A stretch of 64,000 nucleotides of DNA, from positions 31,454 to 95,453 of the forward strand of contig CAJTTB010000010.1 in the NCBI GenBank assembly GCA_910579175.1. Reading direction: 5' to 3'. Below are positions 61,164-64,000 of this stretch, piece by piece. The position numbers were made by a program, and so were the translations under genes. How positions within the stretch are numbered: position 1 is the first letter of the stretch; every line of letters starts with the position of its first letter. Under the pieces are notes generated by a model. That model was not told where the DNA came from. It saw only the letters and a program-made list of their open reading frames with translations, and made no database searches. Source of the stretch: an uncultured Oscillospiraceae bacterium (GTDB taxonomy: Bacteria; Bacillota; Clostridia; Oscillospirales; Ruminococcaceae).

Positions 61164-62506
61164 CTGTGGAATATGCGTTTTGTCATGAAAATATAAACTA
61201 GGACAGAAACAATTGGACCGATGAAGTCTGAAATAGGTTCCGCATAAAACGCCGATTTCGCCTCAAAGTACATTGGTAAGATAAACAGCGAAACGAAATA
61301 AACAGCCTTTCGAAAAAAAGATAATGGCAATGACCATCTTACCTGTCCAATTGCGGTAAAGCCATCCACAATCTCATATTGAATTCCCAACGGAATAATG
61401 GATAAGGTACAGATTTGGATTGCCCACATCGTTTGTTTAGTCAATTCTTCATCTTGTGTAAATAGACGTATGAATAGAGGGCTTGCAATACGAGCTAACA
61501 AAAACATCAAACCAGTGTATACAATACAGTATAAGAAAATAACTCGTTGTGCTTTTTTGACCCTTTGAAATTGTTTTGCCCCATAGTTATAACTTAAAAT
61601 GGTCTGTGTACCCCCAGTAATGCCTCCCAATGGCATTGTTACCACCAACATAAAACTCTGTGCAATGGTAGCACAAGTAATTAGTGTATCTCCATGCTGG
61701 GGACCACCATATTTTTGCAATACCATATTCATAACGATAATCATAACATTGTCGATGGCAATGATGATAAAAGGGGTAAATCCCAAAAATAATACCCGTT
61801 TGATGATGGACCAACGATATTCCCCAAATGTGATATTCACTGGAATATCCGCAAAGAATAAAAAGCGCAATATAAAAAAACAACTGATCATCTGTGAAAT
61901 AACCGTTGCGATGGCAGCGCCTTTGATTCCCATATCAAACAAAAAGATAAAGATGGGGTCAAAAATAATATTTAGGATAGCGCCCAACAGCACCGATGCC
62001 ATACCAATTTTGGCAAAGCCTTGACAGATAATAAATTGATTTAATCCAATTGACAATAAAGAAAAGATGGTTCCCATTAAATAAATACTATAATAATCAT
62101 TTGCATAAGGAAGAATGGTCTGACTTGCACCAAATAACAATAACATTGGCTCTCGAAATGGAAACAATACCACTATCAATACCACTGAGCAGATACATAG
62201 CATCAAAAAACAATTTGCCAAAATCGCTCTGGCGCGCTTGATATTTTGTTCTCCCATGCTAATGCTCATAAATGGAGAGCCACCAATTCCAATGAGTGAA
62301 GCGAATGAGCCTATCATGGTTACAATTGGACCGCAGATGCCGACACCTGCCAGTGCAATATCCCCTATTTCGGGAATATTTCCAATATACATGCGGTCAA
62401 CGATGTTGTACAAAACGCTGACCAATTGTGCTAACATACTTGGAATTGCAATTCTCCAAACCAGTTGTCTGACGTCGTCATAACCCAAATTATTTTCCAC
62501 TTTCAT
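61145..62506 (-). CDS. MATE family efflux transporter
   Basis: A 453-residue, 12-segment transporter. It begins LVWRIAIPSMLAQLVSVLYNIVDRMYIGNIP, has AGVGICGPIVTMIGSFASLIGIGGSPFMSISMGEQN and a second half starting FTPFIIIAIDNVMIIVMNMVLQKYGG with GGTQTILSYNYGAKQ. These are the paired 6-helix bundles of Na+- or H+-driven MATE proteins, which export cationic drugs or metabolites. AAAGGAA precedes the ATG. It is divergent from the GH31 gene. Confidence 0.95.
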   Translation of the reverse strand: MKVENNLGYDDVRQLVWRIAIPSMLAQLVSVLYNIVDRMYIGNIPEIGDIALAGVGICGPIVTMIGSFASLIGIGGSPFMSISMGEQNIKRARAILANCFLMLCICSVVLIVVLFPFREPMLLLFGASQTILPYANDYYSIYLMGTIFSLLSIGLNQFIICQGFAKIGMASVLLGAILNIIFDPIFIFLFDMGIKGAAIATVISQMISCFFILRFLFFADIPVNITFGEYRWSIIKRVLFLGFTPFIIIAIDNVMIIVMNMVLQKYGGPQHGDTLITCATIAQSFMLVVTMPLGGITGGTQTILSYNYGAKQFQRVKKAQRVIFLYCIVYTGLMFLLARIASPLFIRLFTQDEELTKQTMWAIQICTLSIIPLGIQYEIVDGFTAIGQVRWSLPLSFFRKAVYFVSLFILPMYFEAKSAFYAEPISDFIGPIVSVLVYIFMTKRIFHSQSEID

Positions 62507-62730
62507 AATGAATATTCCTTTCGTTTGTCACAGGCAAAAACGCTATTGCTTTTATCATAATGATTTCATAGCCCTTTGTATAAATTGTGTTTTTTGCTTG
62601 CGATTGTTGGTAGTCGAAAAATAAATTATCTGTTGATTTTCAAATACTTTTGTTATTATAGCATAAAGTACAGACTTGTCCAGATTTTTATAGGATATTA
62701 TCATTGGATATTTTGTTTTTTGTAAATTAC

Positions 62731-62759
62731 TTTACACGTGTAAACTAAAGTGATATACT
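62731..62759 (+). promoter_or_regulatory. Promoter with embedded palindromic operator (GH31 gene)
   Basis: Perfect palindrome TTTACACGTGTAAA (62731-62744). Its first six bases, TTTACA, serve as a -35 element 17 bp from TATACT (62754-62759). A repressor bound to the palindrome would cover the -35, so this is a likely LacI/GalR-type or similar operator for the glycosidase gene. It differs from the TGTAATCGATTACA operator at 16903. Confidence 0.75.
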
Positions 62760-62790
62760 CAATTTATCAAATAGAAAGCGGGTATCAAAT

Positions 62791-64000
62791 ATGAAATTTA
62801 TCAATGGTTATTGGCTTTTACAAGATGGAGTTACACAACATGCGGCGACACAACTTTATGATTATCGAATCACCTCACAAAAGCTTACGTTATTTTTACC
62901 TACGATTCCAGTTACCAACAAGGGAAATACTTTAAATGGTACATTGATTACCATTGAGATTACTTCTCCGCGTACTGACATGATAAAAATAACAGCTTAT
63001 CATCACAAAGGTGGTTTGCCTCAATATCCTGTTTTTCAGCTCAACCAAGATTTTCCCCCAGTCACCATTGAGGAAAACCAACAACAGATCTGCTTTGTGA
63101 GTGGAAAAACCAGTGTGGTAATTCCAAAAAGTGGACCATTTGCAATGAATTTTTATTATGATGGTCATAAGATGACTAGCTCTTCCAATCATTCGACTGC
63201 TTATTTGTGTAAAGATGGACAACCCTATATGAAAGAAGAATTGTCTTTGGACGTAGGAGAACAGATTTATGGACTGGGAGAGCGCTTTACTGCATTTGTA
63301 AAGAATGGTCAATCTGTGGACATTTGGAATGAAGATGGAGGAACTTGTAGCGAGCAAGCATATAAGAATATTCCATTTTATATCAGTAGTAAAGGGTATG
63401 GGGTATTTGTCAATCATCCAGAACGTGTATCTTATGAAATTGCTTCTGAAAAGGTCAATCGAGTGCAATTTTCTGTGGAAGGCGAACAGATTGAATATAT
63501 TATCATTGGTGCAAATCATCCCCAAAATGCATTGATTCGCTATACAGATTTAACTGGAAAGCCAGCACTTCCCCCAGCATGGAGTTTTGGATTGTGGCTA
63601 TCCACTTCATTTTTGACCAATTATGATGAATCAACTGTGATGGAGTTTATCGATGGAATGTTACAGCGAAACATTCCTTTAGATGTATTTCATTTTGATT
63701 GCTGTTGGATGGAGGAATATGAATGGTGTAATTTTATTTGGAATCGCAAAACCTTCCCCAATCCAAAGAGAATGCTTGAAAATATCCACAAACGTGGATT
63801 GAAAGTCTGTGTTTGGATAAATCCCTATATTGGGCAAAAATCCCCTTTATTTGATGAAGGTATGCAGCATGGTTACTTTGTGAAAAATCAACAGGGAGGT
63901 ATTTGGCAATGGGATTTATGGCAAGCTGGCATGGCATTGGTGGACTTTACCAATCCGGATGCAACGGCATGGTATTTATCCAAGTTAGAAGCCTTATTGG
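62791..64000 (+). CDS. Glycoside hydrolase family 31, alpha-xylosidase (YicI-like), 3' end beyond window
   Basis: An open frame of 403 codons from the ATG at 62791 to the window edge. It starts MKFINGYWLLQDGVTQHAA, has EQIYGLGERFTAFVKNGQSVDIWNEDGG and continues with PPAWSFGLWLSTSFLTNYDE, then IPLDVFHFDCCWMEEYEWCNF and LKVCVWINPYIGQKSPLFDEG, which match the GH31 alpha-xylosidase subgroup (YicI). The catalytic nucleophile Asp lies further on, outside the window. It would release alpha-xylose from xyloglucan oligosaccharides or related alpha-glycosides. Confidence 0.9.
   Translation, partial: MKFINGYWLLQDGVTQHAATQLYDYRITSQKLTLFLPTIPVTNKGNTLNGTLITIEITSPRTDMIKITAYHHKGGLPQYPVFQLNQDFPPVTIEENQQQICFVSGKTSVVIPKSGPFAMNFYYDGHKMTSSSNHSTAYLCKDGQPYMKEELSLDVGEQIYGLGERFTAFVKNGQSVDIWNEDGGTCSEQAYKNIPFYISSKGYGVFVNHPERVSYEIASEKVNRVQFSVEGEQIEYIIIGANHPQNALIRYTDLTGKPALPPAWSFGLWLSTSFLTNYDESTVMEFIDGMLQRNIPLDVFHFDCCWMEEYEWCNFIWNRKTFPNPKRMLENIHKRGLKVCVWINPYIGQKSPLFDEGMQHGYFVKNQQGGIWQWDLWQAGMALVDFTNPDATAWYLSKLEALL

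Overview
The window is an AT-rich stretch of a Firmicutes (Clostridia) chromosome around the replication origin. Low-GC codon use, AAGGAGG-type ribosome sites, frequent TTG/GTG starts, the order rpmH-rnpA-yidD-yidC-khpB(jag)-mnmE-mnmG-rsmG-noc-parA-parB, and the second block dnaA-dnaN-yaaA-recF-remB-gyrB-gyrA all point there. A gut, Oscillospiraceae/Ruminococcaceae-like anaerobe is a reasonable inference (GH31 glycosidase, many sugar dehydrogenase and isomerase genes, URO-D-like protein, no respiratory genes seen), but the genus cannot be fixed from sequence alone.

Layout. 1-383: four tandem copies of a ~101-bp repeat. 410-15485 (all minus strand): NADAR and HAD genes, parB-parA with parS-like sites, noc, rsmG, mnmG, an orphan hsdS and a small unknown gene wedged between mnmG and mnmE, a nucleotidyltransferase, khpB, yidC, yidD, rnpA and rpmH. 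An IS605-like end lies between rnpA and rpmH. 15.8-28.3 kb: accessory region, mostly plus strand and so head-on to a fork leaving the origin leftwards. It holds a LacI-controlled set of three Gfo/Idh/MocA dehydrogenases and two xylose-isomerase-like TIM barrels, acetyltransferases, a CofE-like ligase and a TrmH methyltransferase. 28.4-39.1 kb (minus): gyrA, a degenerate IS200 element, a YcxB-like membrane protein, gyrB, remB, recF, yaaA, dnaN, dnaA. The dnaN-dnaA gap (37310-37704) and the dnaA leader (39114-39203) are packed with the 9-mer TGTTGAAAA and carry an AT-rich/TAG-trio/GC/box arrangement, so this is the likely oriC. 40.3-49.5 kb: accessory genes (TIM barrel, DUF3784, polysaccharide deacetylase, lipoprotein, QueG-like Fe-S protein, URO-D-like protein with divergent AraC regulator, YitT, AraC-GyrI). 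49.6-54.1 kb: SRP RNA, dnaX, ybaB, recR, smpB and tmRNA on the plus strand. 54.1-58.2 kb: decaying accessory DNA with a broken VanZ-like gene and a large serine recombinase scar. 58.5-64 kb: DUF1846, a degenerate SDR-like protein, a MATE transporter and the start of a GH31 alpha-xylosidase-like gene behind a palindromic operator.

The genes form two housekeeping hubs, replication/segregation/tRNA modification/membrane insertion on the left and clamp loading/recombination/trans-translation/SRP on the right, interrupted by sugar-catabolic cassettes and by two families of small repeats. One family (six members seen) has IS200/IS605-type ends resembling the omegaRNA-bearing right ends of tnpB elements, but no tnpB is present in the window. 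The other is a modular hairpin repeat whose copies end in a shared ACAAAAAATATAC-like string. The most notable observations are the variant DnaA box together with an altered residue in the DnaA box-reading helix, the tnpB-less omegaRNA-like elements, and the transporter-less dehydrogenase/isomerase operon.
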